Below the pieces are notes generated by a model, which was given only the letters and a program-made list of their open reading frames with translations, made no database searches and was not told where the DNA came from. A stretch of 64,000 nucleotides of DNA from Cryptomeria japonica (lineage: Eukaryota; Streptophyta; Pinopsida; Cupressales; Cupressaceae). This document shows, piece by piece, positions 45,660 to 57,458 of this stretch. Made by a program: the position numbers and the translations under genes. Positions within the stretch are counted from its first letter, which is position 1; every line of letters begins with the position of its first letter. The stretch covers positions 153,905,048 through 153,969,047 of the forward strand of contig NC_081407.1 in the NCBI RefSeq assembly GCF_030272615.1, given 5' to 3'.

Positions 45660-47088
45660 TGTTGGCAAGAGATACTGTTTAGATCATCTGGTGTTGTCAT
45701 TGATTGCAACACGAGTCAAAGATTCAGTCCAGAAAATGTGATCTGATCCTAGCAAAAGTCAGAGTGAAGATTTGGTTAAGTTCGATGAGTTGGAACAATG
45801 CATCTGAGAGTAGTTTGGTTGGTATTTCATTTTGATTGAATATTTTATGTTGAAGAGATATAGGAAGACAGTTAGATGTCTGGAGTACCTTATTCCAGAA
45901 TGTTAGCTTCGGGTGATGATTGTCGTGTGAGATAGAAGATCTAGTGTACATATTTTTGGGTGGAACAATGTGTCATGGACATCTTGGATAGTTGATCATT
46001 GTGCGGAATTGGAGTAATTTTTGTGATTGAGGATGTTTATCTGACATTTGGGAAGCATTTGGACAAATATTTTGGGGCTGCATATGCATTAGAGTCTTAA
46101 TTGAGCCCACTATGTATGCACATTTCTTTATTTGAATAGTGTTCTTGAAGCGGACATGTAGAAGACCTAATTTCATGTTGCAGATATATAAGGCTGATAT
46201 GATCATTTTTGATATCGATGTGTGCGGAAAGTGTTTATGATCAATTGTTCCTAGTTTCCCATGCGCAAGTGAAGGATTTGTGCTCTGAAATATTGCAGAT
46301 TTACAGAACAAAGCAGTGTAGCAGAGCAACATGTGATTAAGTTTTTTGTTCTCAACCAGAACTATACCTTGGCATTTGTAGATGTCGTTTTTCAGTTCAG
46401 ACATTCCAATTATCTTTTGTAAAATGTATTGTTAGACAATGAGTCTTCCTAGGGTTGTAGCCCTTGATATTTTGGGCAGTGAGCTCTATTCAGTGTGCCT
46501 GAATGCATGCACATTCCCAATGTAATATTTTAATACTTCTGCAAAGTATATTTATATTTAATCAGAGATCAAATGAAGAAGACATGAGTTAAGAAGAGTG
46601 ATTCAGATGCAAGAAATGGATCCACACCCGAATTCAATGCTAGAAATTCCTTTGGGAATTGAATTCAGGCCTCTAGCCTAGGGGAATTTTCATGAAAATC
46701 TTATGCACCCCTTGTAGCAGATGGTACTTGAATCCGATAGGTTGGGAAATGTTGTGTTAGGGTATTGTAGATGATGAGAGATGATCTCCAAAAGAATCTA
46801 TGCAATGATGAAGGTCTACAGATGATTCCTTGTGAGTTCTCTATAAAAGCTGAGTATCCGAAAGTTTAGGGCTAAACGCATTTAATGCACCCTAAAAGTT
46901 AGATAAGAGAATGATAAAAATCTATTTTGTCTTTCATTCTTCACTTTGCATTAGAAGAAGAGATCACTATGCGAGAAGATTAACTAAGAGACCGAAGCGT
47001 GAAAGAGATTTTTCAAGCGAAAACCTAATCTGATGGTCAAGGTATTTTTTTGTGAAACCTTTCAAGTTTGAAGTTTGAAATTTTTGAA
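45660..47088 (+). repeat. middle LTR plus D unit leader
   Basis: It begins TGTTGGCAAGAGATACTG and matches 40724-42184. It serves both as the 3' LTR of unit C and the 5' LTR of unit D. Confidence 0.8.
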
Positions 47089-50000
47089 ATGGCTGCTTTT
47101 GGAACTGCAACCCACTAGTCATAGATATCACTAAGAGAGATCAACCATAATTTAAGAAGCACCCATCTATCTCCATGGAAGATGATCTGAAGAGTGCATT
47201 TTCATCGGTTCTAAACAGTGTTTTGCACATCAAGGATACTAGGGTTTACATGCATTGCATCATCTAGGAGTTGGGAAGCTCCCATATGTTGAATCTCTAC
47301 AACAAGCAGTTTATTGATGGGAATTTCAGGCTAAAACCAGAATTTCTAGTGTTGGAGGATAAAGGGTTTTGTTTAGTTTGGAAAATTTCCAATGTTTGAT
47401 GAAATTGAGTGGGTCTAGTGTGTGCTTAGTAGAATGCATGACGAGTTCATGTGGTTAAAAAAGCCTTTCAAGATCACCAAAATTTTTATAACAAGGTTAC
47501 GTTCATCTGATGAGATTCCCTCATTGAAGTCGGTGAAGAACTAGATTGTCACATACACAACCGGTTAAAGGTTCGACAAAAGAGCCATGATAATCAATGA
47601 CATTTTGGAGTATGATGTCAGATTTGCTTCAATGGTAATCGGATATAAGATTTACTATTCCAATAGAGAGAACTATGTATCCAAAATAAAAATATATGCA
47701 ACTTATGAGCTAATATGGGAGTATAAGAAGTATGACCTATGTGAGTTGCTTTGGAGTGAGCTAATAAAGGATTTAGCCAAAATCAAGCAAGACAAGAAAC
47801 ATATGTTCAAGTACAGATTTCTGATTCTATGTTTGTTCTTCTACTTCATGAATGAATTTTCAGGAGTTGGATAAGTTCAATGGGCTTATGACAGACCTGG
47901 GAGAGTAAAAATTAGAGAACTGTTATACAATATCGGTGATACTAAGGCCCGAAATTTTTTTTTATGGGGTTATTTCAAGAATTTTTAGTGAGATGCATGA
48001 AAGGGAGAAAATCCCTAAATCAGTAGTTGAGAAGTATCAAGACACCATTTGCTTTATGGTAGATACCAACCAATCTCTAATGGAAGCATTTGAGCCCAGA
48101 ACTGTATGGATCATGCCCATGGGGTATGAGGTAGATGAGAAAATATTAGATCTATATGGTGAACATTTATTAGAAAACCCGGTAGATCCCTTTGAGGAGA
48201 GATTTGGAACCTATGTAGAGAAGAGCTTGAAACTACGCAAGTAATTCAAGAAGACGGAAATTCAGAGAAAAGTGAGAAAGGAAGTAGAGGCATATACAAA
48301 GAGCATTGGGATCTCTAAAGAGGTTATTTGGGAACCAAGGAAAAGAAACATCCTGTCTAGAGAGAAGCCTATCAAGAAGGATAAAATGGAAGTCTCTGCT
48401 CCCAAGCCAAAGCAAACCAGGAGCTTTGCACCCTTCTTCGGATTTTTTAAGTCAGTAAAATCCCCAGCCAATTCATTTGGTGGTGAAGAAATGAGGAAGA
48501 AAGTAAGATTTGCTACGGTAAAGGATGATGAGGAGACCAAGTTCGATAAATAAGTGAAGGAAATCAAGAAAAAGGGCACCAAGGCATCCAAAGTCACTAA
48601 GGAAAATCCCTCAGGTGGTGAGAAGGCCAACAAGAAGGCAATGACTGAATTTGAGCAATCCGGTATGTATGTTGGAGATGTAGAGAAAGCAGTCGTTGTT
48701 CATGGTAATCTTGAACCACTCTTTGAATTTTATGATGTGTGACAAGATACTTGGAGGACTTTAGAAGAAGCCACTATCAAGTATTTGAATACATTCAATA
48801 GGGCTCTCTTGTAGGGATAATGTCATAAATTCCTAAAAAATTATATGATGTCCTAAAAATGAGGAGAGTAAGTGGTCAAGATGATAATGAAAGGTTAACA
48901 ATGCTTATCTTGGTTAATATATGTTCAGAAATATCTAAGGAAGAAACTAATAGAATTTTTAAAGAAGCCAAGAAGGAATTCCAAAGCAAAAAGAGGGTTA
49001 ATAAGCTCATGATTGGGTAGACTGGAGAAGTCATGAAAGATACAAAGAGGATCTTGAGATCAGTTTTTCTCAAAAACCAATATGAATTTGTTCCTGAGAA
49101 ATCTCATGATAATACTGCCAATTCATCTATTCCTAAAGATTAGAGTACTCAATCCCAAGGTGGGTAAACCAAAGTAGATATTCCCTCTATTTTGGGAGTG
49201 CAAGCAACATATTCAAAAGTTGAACGAATTGAGGTGAATGCTTCACTTGCTCCGGAAGCACCTAAAGATCAACATGTTGAAGTAGATGCTTCTTCATATC
49301 CAATAGAGCAAAGAATAGATGATGAATCAATATACGTGGATGTAGTTGAGGAATCTTAGAATCCTCCGGTTGACATTGTTGAGAAAACTAAGAAGGATGC
49401 AATCCCAATTAAGGATTATGCAGGGAAGATAGAAGAAGAGAATAAGGTTGAGGTTAAGGAAGGACTTTCTTCTAAAGCTAGACACATTGCTGAGGATGTC
49501 AAGGAGTTTCTTGAGAAGGACAAGCATATTTTTGATGATCTGACATTTTCACAAGGTATAGTTAACTTGGAATCTCTCTCTCCCATTCAAAAGCTAAGGA
49601 TAACATCACTTGCATGGGCTAAGGCAAGAGAAGAGATCTTAAAGTCTCACATAGAGGATAGTGAGCTTGTGAGTCTTGCATCTAGTATCTTGGAGAAAAT
49701 AATGACTATATTTCAAAAGGATAAATCTAATTCCCCTTCTAGCTAGCTGAAAAGTTTGATTAATTTGGTGAGTACACATTTTGAGTCATTGGAGAAGTCA
49801 GCTAAGGTGAAAGTCCACAATGAATTTAATGCTGAGAGGACTAGGACATTGAAAAGAATGATTGTCGATGATAGAGTTACATTAAATACTTGTATTAAGA
49901 GCATTCAAGATGCATTATCCAAAGGAGGAAATATTTACAAATCTTGTCTATCCCTATCAAAGTTCACAGAGGATATTGGGAAGAAGTCCAAGTAGCATGA

Positions 50001-50355
50001 AATTCAATTAGCCAATATATCTCAGTCATTTGATCCTTTGTCATTTTGTTTGAGAAGTCAAGAAGATTAGGTAATATTCTTACTTGACAAAATCGAGAGT
50101 TTGAGCTTTGATAGGGAGAAGATTATTGGCAGAGTTGGTGAACTTCAGAGTCACATCACTCCCAAGTTGGACACTTTGATCAGTGTCTTGAAGGATGCTC
50201 AGGCCACTAGTGAACCCTCATATCTTAAATCGGTAGAGAAGCAAGCATACCTATTTAGTGGTCTTATATTTGTTCTTGAGTGTCGCAAGAAGGGTTGGGA
50301 TAGCCATTTGGACTCATTGAAAAACACCTTTGTAGATATCTTCAAGTTTTTGTAA
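47089..50355 (+). pseudogene. D unit ORF2 (decayed)
   Basis: It starts ATGGCTGCTTTTGGAACTGC. Blocks: MVIGYKIYYSNRENYVSK (47631 on), LLWSELIKDLAKIKQDKKHM, SVVEKYQDTICFMVDTNQSL, MEAFEPRTVWIMPMGYEVDE, and a C terminus YDREKI-like ... SHITPKLDTLISVLKDAQA ... VDIFKFL-stop at 50353-50355. Shared stops with unit C at matching codons (43351/48242, 44249/49141, ~44274/~49166) show the copies are sisters of an already broken gene or master. Confidence 0.75.
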
Positions 50356-50447
50356 GGCAGTAAGGTCTATATATATATGCGATTTGTATATAGAATTTGA
50401 ACTTGAATTTTGGCATCCAGATGCTTACCTTTTCCATTAATGTAAAA

Positions 50448-50609
50448 TGGGGAGTGTAGAGTTGTAAAAAATGCTATGTTCATCTTAGGGGGAGTTCCAA
50501 AATTTTGGAATTTTGAGATTTTGAGCTTTGCAATGTACATATGTTGGTACTAATTCCAACACTTAGTCATTTTTCACTCAGTTTTGCCATCAATACCAAA
50601 GGGGGAGAT
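50448..50609 (+). promoter_or_regulatory. D unit polypurine tracts
   Basis: AATGGGGAG near 50446-50454, TTAGGGGGAG near 50489 and AAAGGGGGAGAT at 50598-50609, next to the third LTR. Confidence 0.7.
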
Positions 50610-51038
50610 TATTGGCAAGAGACATTGTTTAGGTCATCCGGTGTTGTGATTAATGACAACTCCAGTCAGAGATCCAATCCGCAAAATGTGATTTGATCCT
50701 ACCGAAAGTTAGAATGAAGATTTGGTTAAGTTCAGTGAGTTGGAACAGTGCATCAGAAAATATTTTGGTTGGCATTTAATTTCAATTGAATATTTTGTGT
50801 TAAGGAGCTATAGGAAGATAGTCAAATGTCTGGACTACCTTATTCTAGAATTCTAGCCTCTCATAATGATTGTTGTGTGAGATAGAAGATCACGTGTACA
50901 GGTTTTTGGGTTGAACAATGTAGTATGGACATATTGGATAGTTGATCATTGTGTGGAATTGATGGAGTAATTTTGGTGATTTTTTTTGTGATTGAGGATG
51001 TTTAGCCAACATTTGGGAGGTGTTTGGACAATTCTTTT
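50610..51038 (+). repeat. third LTR of the C/D tandem, truncated
   Basis: TATTGGCAAGAGACATTG... matches the first 430 bp of the other two LTRs, then stops at 51038, where LTR I begins (TGAAGAACAC). Confidence 0.85.
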
Positions 51039-53919
51039 TGAAGAACACAAGATACCACTGAGAGAGCAGGGGGGGGGGGTGAATCAGTGGTTATCAACAA
51101 CCTTAAACCTTTTAATCCTAACTAGGTGTACTGATTATCCATTCAAAGACTAAGTGAATATACCGGTGAGATAAAGGAAAGGATAAAATAACAAGCATAC
51201 TCAAAGAGACACCACATAACACCAAATATACAAGGAAAGCCCAAAGTGGGAAAAACCTTGGTGAGAAATGCTAGTGGAGTCTACTGCTGCAATCCAACCT
51301 CACAATGAAACAACAATATTACAATGTTTAGGGCACCTACCCAAGGAGCACCCACCCCTAGAAATTTATGGGTACCAACCCAAAGGAGCACCAACCCCTG
51401 ACCATTTATGGGCACCAACCCAAAGGAGCACCAACCCCTTCACCGAGCACCTACTTAGTGATTACAATGAATGCTTATCAAATCAATACAATAGTAATAA
51501 ACTTGTTACAAATGAGTTTTGTAACTCTTGCAAATATCTCTGCTCGTTGTTCTATGTTCTTTGCATCAGCTCTGCCAGATATCCCTTCACTCTCTTTCTA
51601 CCTTACCAGTTGAATCCTCCACAGTTTGATTCACTGTTATGCTTTTTTTTTGCTTTACCGGTTGAACCACTTTTTATCACTTTGCCTCTACTCTACCGAT
51701 ACCTTTTTCTCTCTATCCCAATTTACCTTTATGATCTGTTTCCACCTTATCAAATCTCCTTTCACTCTCTACTGCTTTATTGGCTCCCCTTTACACTCTG
51801 TCACTATCTTACTAATTCAATCTTTACCTTCTAGATGGCCTGTTATGCTCTGCAACAATTTTATTGGTAAACCGTGAACCTTTTCGGTTGAACCTTGTTT
51901 GCAAGATCTTCTACTTTCTCTTCCTCTCACTTCTCGATCTACCTTCACTTCAGAAGTCTACCCTCCAACAGATAGATCAATACTTGCTCATCCCTCTTAC
52001 TAGTTCTTTCTCCAACACCTTTAGTCTCTTCAAAGTTCTACACTTAAACACTCAGACTATTTAGCACTCTTTTATCACATCCGACATCTAGCATCAATCA
52101 ACTTAGATATTCAGTTTGCATATTTATATTCATGATTTCCTGCAAAAATGCAATATTTAAATATTTCCTGCCTAGGGTTTTTCTTCACCGACTTCAATCT
52201 GTATCAGATCAAATCTCTTGCCTTGGATCGAGCACCTGCAACAAATGAATTTCCCTGCAACTAGATATTTTCTGCACGCGATTGCATCTTCTAGAAAATT
52301 CCATCTGTCAATTGAATCTGCTTCTATTTAAGACATTAAATGTAGTTTCTTCCTTCTTTTGCTAGACAAAATGATGTCCAGATCACTACTTGAAGAGATT
52401 TGACAACATGTTAGTTAATAGCCTCGAGTCACATGCATGCTTGCAACAGATTCACCATTTCCACATTTTTCATTTAATGTCGACCTGTTTCAATCTTGTC
52501 GACACCTACCTTATTCAATATGCCAAATCTTCATTCACCGACCTCTGAATGTTAGGTTTTCTACTTTGCCACCTGGAAGCCATGTGTCATCTCTGTCAGC
52601 ATCTAGCTCAGTTAACTGTGTTGATTCAGGATTAGTCACTGATGAAACATACAACCGGTGTTTACCTACCGATTCATCTTACCCTACCGGTTATACATTA
52701 ACCAGTCAACCTTCAAGCCAAGCTCTTCTCTTTTTTGTTAGTTAGGTCATGTTATCCTGGACTGAACTTGCCAAACCATGATAGATGCCCAGAGTGAGTC
52801 ACTATGCACATATGCATCTGATGAGAGTTCTTCAACTTGTCTCTTTGTTATCTTATTGGTTGCCTTACCTATTGGTTGACACAACACGTGAACAATCTGC
52901 AATGTAGATCTACTAGTAGAGTTGACAATACTCTTGCCTACATACCAGTAACACCAATAAGAACACCATCCTAATAATCTTCACCTATCTCCAACTATGG
53001 TAACACCAATCTCCATCTGCATCCCGGTTGACATCAGCATCCCAGAATGAAACCACGTCTACAATTTCTAAGCCTTTCCTTTCTTCTATATTAGCCCAAA
53101 CATCATATCAACTGGTTTTGCCAAGGTGGCAACTGCAACACTTCTTATCCTTCTTTTTCTGTCCTGGTAGCTCATCATGCCTTCTCTTGTTGATCCAGTT
53201 CATATCTTTGGTTTCATATATCAGAGGCTTCCCCATGATTCACTTTGGTCATCCGGTATAAGCCTTCAACCACCTGTCTTTAACTTCTTTGACAGTCTTA
53301 TCCTAGAGGGTTATGATGTATTCCATGCATGTTGTGAGATAAGCTAAGCATTACCACCAACTGGTAGGATTAGATAGACAATTGCACTTAATCTTCTAAT
53401 CTCTCGACGAGAATGGATCTTTGTCACCTGCCGACAAATCAACTGGTGGGAACTAGTTAACATTACGTTGCTCTCTTTGCTTCTAGTATTGAACTAATAT
53501 GACTTTCCTAAAATTGAGTAGATACATCTTCAACAAGACATATGACCCAATAACCTTCCCGCTTGTCTTCCTTGCTATCTTGAGGAAACACAATTTCTGT
53601 CAGTCTTCTCTTCATTTGGTGACAACATCTTCATCCGGTGGGAGTCCTGCTGGTTGACATCAAACTTGTATATCGGTTAACATTACTCACCGGATAACAC
53701 TAACTTGCATACTGATTTCCTGCACATTCTTCATTAGTTGAACCTTGCTTGCTTACCGATTACATTCTTATCGGTTGACAATAGCACAATACCAACACAT
53801 TACTCACCGGTTGACATTTCCATAATGCTAACGATCTCCAATACCTACTCACTGGTTGACATCAATATATTGGTTGATATCACATACCAATTGAAATCAA
53901 TGACAACACAATGCCAACA
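51039..53919 (-). mobile_element. long Copia-type LTR (I), 2,881 bp
   Basis: It starts TGAAGAACACAAGATACCAC, then an 11-G run (51069-51079), and ends ATGCCAACA at 53919 against a minus-strand polypurine tract. It shares phrases with LTR J (GGTGAGAAATGCT near 51270). It contains a 40-bp tandem repeat and many CCGGT motifs. It is unusually long and its middle could hide another insertion. The matching 5' LTR is not in the window. Confidence 0.7.
51333..51438. repeat. 40-bp tandem repeat in LTR I
   Basis: About 2.6 copies of a unit containing CACCAACCCAAAGGAGCACC and CATTTATGGG. Confidence 0.85.
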
Positions 53920-54444
53920 ATCTCCCCCTTTGGCATTGATGTCAACACACACTTTATTCACAACTAAAGTCTCTCTCGGCCTTTGACAACAATGACAAAG
54001 GGCTCAAGACAGTTTTATGAGTTCTCCCCCTTTGCAGGTAACTCTCCCCCTTTGTGAATGAGGGTGATAGTGAATTTCACTTAGATACTGGTCAGACTGT
54101 CTATTCTCCCCCTTTGGAACCAATGACAAAGGGATCAAACACCAAATTCTTTCCTCCTTTTGATTACCAAAAATTCTTCCAGCCTGCAAATTGAATAGAC
54201 AACTTCTCCAAATCTCAAACTTGTCGGTACTGCAATACAAATGCCTGATCTCCCCCTGTGTTCAACATATGGTCCAAGAGTAAAAAATGTATGGTTGTGA
54301 ACTCCCCCTAAACTATATATCTCAGATCTTCTTTTCCAGTCCTATCGTAAACTGGAGCTCCAATCTACATCTTGCGCTAGTAGAGCTGAGCATATATGAT
54401 CTACAGATGATCTTCCTCTACCATGATATACATCACTATTATTA
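53920..54444 (-). other. element I internal remnant with six polypurine-like tracts
   Basis: CTCCCCC(T) motifs at about 53922, 54023, 54043, 54105, 54249 and 54301 (GGGGGAG on the minus strand). The first sits in ATGCCAAAGGGGGAGAT against LTR I. No coding sequence remains before LTR F begins. Confidence 0.65.
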
Positions 54445-55898
54445 TGAGGATCTAGTAACTACTAAGATGGGGGGGATGAATCAATAGTTAAACAAATTTT
54501 GCAAAACTTCTCATAAACTTCAAAAACCAGTACGGGTAGCTGATCAAATAGTCTTCAAACCAGATTTACCAAACTATTACTTGTAGCTACTTAAGTGTTC
54601 ATCATTAAGAAACATAGTAAAGACATCAAATGAATAACAACAATCCATCCACAACATGAACAAAGATTTTTTTGATGTGGAAACTCAAATGGGAAAAACC
54701 ACGGTAAGAATTGGCACCCACAAAATATTTGTACTCTTTTGGAATGCGCTTGGTTAAATGCCTAGCTCGGTTAGGATCTTTACAATATGCCCGGTTAAGA
54801 GAAGACCCTATTAGGAGTCATTCGGTGAAGGGATTTCAACCTTAGCTTTGTTAGGAGCTCTACCCTGTTAGGAGTAACCTTGCTAGAGGATTTTAAACTC
54901 AAACTAATGAGCCACTCAGTGAGTGGATTTATAAATAAGACCTATTAAAGTCTACCCGGTTAAGGGATTTGAAAGTGCTGAAACTGTTAGAAAATAACAA
55001 GTAAATAATCTAGTCTCAACACTTCCTTGCTTTCTATTATATATTCTTTTCAGCTCAATTCTGCTTCTCACATGCAGACTCTTCTATCTGGTTCGACACA
55101 CTGTTCTTCTCAAACTCATCCACATAAAAACTCTTCTCAAACTAGACCTAAATACACTTTACAATTAGGTTGGTTACATAACCCTAACCACATTCAAAAT
55201 ACATTAAATTTACATCACAAAATAGTCTGCCAAAAGAAATCACAAATCATTACAATAAATTCCTAGATTACACTGTTGAATGATCACCGCACATCACCAC
55301 ACATTGATTTGATATGCAATCAAACCCTTGTCACATTCTGCTAAGCATTTTGTTGTTTCCCAAGAAATATGATCCTTGTATGTGCTCAATCACCTTCTTA
55401 TCACTTCACATAGATTCTGACATGTTATCACTAACTTATGAACATGATAAGATTCACCACCAAACCATAAATCATTATCGGTCAAAGATTTGTCACCGGT
55501 ATACATTATTCTTCACAAAATTTATGACATTCAATCATAAATCACTCAATATATCAAATCTGTTGATGCGGTTCCAATCAAAGACTCATACTAATATCAC
55601 AAACATATGTTCTAAACCGCAACACTTAACTCACCAATCGGCTATACCGGTCTCCTGATCATTGCACTATTCATGTTAACTTGTCTGTCAACCGGTTCCA
55701 CTACTGGTTAGGCTTTTTTGGTAGGTCTAGATGACTTAGATAACTAGGAAAACATGGTTGCCATCAATGACAACACAAACAAAGTCATCAAACAACTTAA
55801 CATAATCATCTAGCCAACAATCTCTATCATGACAACATATCAACTGTACCGGTCATCTTCTCATCTCAAAATCTTATCTTTTATGTTCAATGCCAATA
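54445..55898 (-). mobile_element. Copia-type LTR (F), ~1,454 bp
   Basis: It starts TGAGGATCTAGTAACT with a 7-G run at 54469-54475 and ends AATGCCAATA before ATCTCCCCCTTTGGCATTG, a polypurine tract on the minus strand. Its middle resembles the solo LTR at 27470-28841 (CACGGTAAGAATTGGCACCC; CGGTTAAGGG phrases). The left boundary is inferred from the distance to the G-run. Confidence 0.6.
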
Positions 55899-56194
55899 AT
55901 CTCCCCCTTTGGCATTGATGGTAACACTAAAATATCATCAACAAAAACTATAACACCAAGAGAAAAGATGGCAACACCAATATCAAAAGCTCATCATGCA
56001 AAATTATTCTAGTTATGATTGTTGCACTTGTTCTTCACTATTCTTGTCCTACTATTGCATTTCATCTCCCTGTCTCTATTCTTCTCCTTGTCTTTGTTGT
56101 TGTCTTTATCTCTATTCTTCTCCCCATGTTACAGTTCTTCTCCCCCATTGAAAGTAATGCCAAAGATGCAAAGTGTCCTATCTTCTATTGCAAA
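55899..56194 (-). other. short internal remnant of element F
   Basis: It begins with the polypurine tract and the family context GGCATTGATGG, then has no coding signal and runs into the left LTR of element E. Confidence 0.45.
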
Positions 56195-57164
56195 TGATTC
56201 CTTCATCTTAGCCAATAACACTGACAGGGGGGGTGAATCAGTGTTATATCAGAACTATCAATTCTAGCCTTATTAAACCATGCATACACCAACCAATATA
56301 CCGATACATACATAATTGAAAGAAGTAAAGAAATTAATAAGCCAATCATATTAAATGAACACCATAACACACATAATTTTACATGGAAAACCTCAAAGAG
56401 GAAAAACCACGGTGGGATTTGTGACCCACAATATCAATCCACTGGCCATATGAAGAGATATTACAAAATATAGGGGCCTGCACTTGCAGGAAGGCTTACA
56501 TCCTAGAGCACACTGCTCAACCACAAAAGGAGACTCAATGACTACATATAAATCCAGACTACAATCCAAAGAAATGACTGAACTGCAAAGATAGAATCTT
56601 CTATGCCTGAATATAGTTCCAATTAAGCTCTATCTGTTCTGGTCTGAAACCCTAAACCCTTTACCGGAATAACCCTTTACAATAATATACTCACATACAT
56701 GATCTCTTTGATGTATTTTGCATCACTTAACATCCATATTCATATCCATTACATTATATACTTCCCAATTACATATTCACATGATGATATCAAAATGATC
56801 TAACCAACTGACCTATATACCCTATACAATTTATCATGCCTTATGTCAGCTTACAAAGATAATTACAATATCAATATACATGTCGGCTAGATAACATAAA
56901 CACATGAATATCAAAAACAATTGTCGATGCTAGATCCAAAAGATGTCAGCCTCCAATACTGATAACCTTATTCTTAACCATGTCGGCTTGCATTGCTGGT
57001 AACAAAAGAAATCCGTCCATCCTATCGGTCCCGGTGTTGGTGCCAGTGTTAGTGAAGTGTCTGCCGGTACACAACTAACTCAAAAAATGAAGTCGAAACA
57101 AGATATCATGTTGCCATCAATGACAACATAGTGAAACCAACCAATTGAGTGTCAATTGCCAACA
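56195..57164 (-). repeat. element E 3' LTR, left edge damaged
   Basis: It matches 62144-63072 from CCAATAACA (56212) onward; the first ~9-17 bases do not match the other LTR. It has a 7-G run at 56227-56233 and ends TTGCCAACA at 57164. AAACCCTAAACCC near 56645 resembles a telobox. Confidence 0.88.
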
Positions 57165-57370
57165 ATCTCCCCCTTTGGCATTGATGGAAACACTCATGTG
57201 AAAAATGATCATGGTTTCATCTGCCAGTTTCATCGAGAACTTGCTCCCCTTGAGTTGAATATCCATCAATACAAAATACTCCATACTTCCATATTTATCC
57301 ATATCTCCCCTTAATGTATACAACTCCCCTTTTATTTTTCACATCTATATCACTCCCCCTTTAACATCAA
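57165..57370 (-). promoter_or_regulatory. element E polypurine tracts
   Basis: AAAGGGGGAGAT (minus strand) at 57165-57176 adjoins the LTR. Weaker GGGGA tracts occur near 57246, 57304 and 57330, and AAAGGGGGAGT near 57353. Confidence 0.7.
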
Positions 57371-57458
57371 TGACATCAAAATTTCCAAAAAGAATACTAA
57401 AAATCCAAAACCGGGATAAAGAATGAAAAGACTGTACAATGAATGTCCCAAAAATACC

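Larger units (their letters stand above)
40724..51038 (+). mobile_element. tandem C/D: LTR-internal-LTR-internal-LTR
   Basis: Three LTR starts (T[GA]TTGGCAAGAGA) at 40724, 45660 and 50610 are 4,936 and 4,950 bp apart, and the two internal regions align end to end. Each unit carries ORF2 of the family but no ORF1, and ends in the family polypurine tract. The third LTR is cut at 51038 by LTR I. This arrangement is expected from unequal recombination between LTRs of sibling copies. Confidence 0.88.

Noticed and set aside
40966-46404. Minus-strand frames repeated in both C/D LTRs
   Set aside because: They are similar only because the LTRs are repeats; they have no start context or domain and differ in frame integrity.
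51268-56267. Several 80-190-codon plus-strand frames in LTRs I, F and the E edge
   Set aside because: Composition is LTR-like and no motif or homologous frame occurs in related LTRs.
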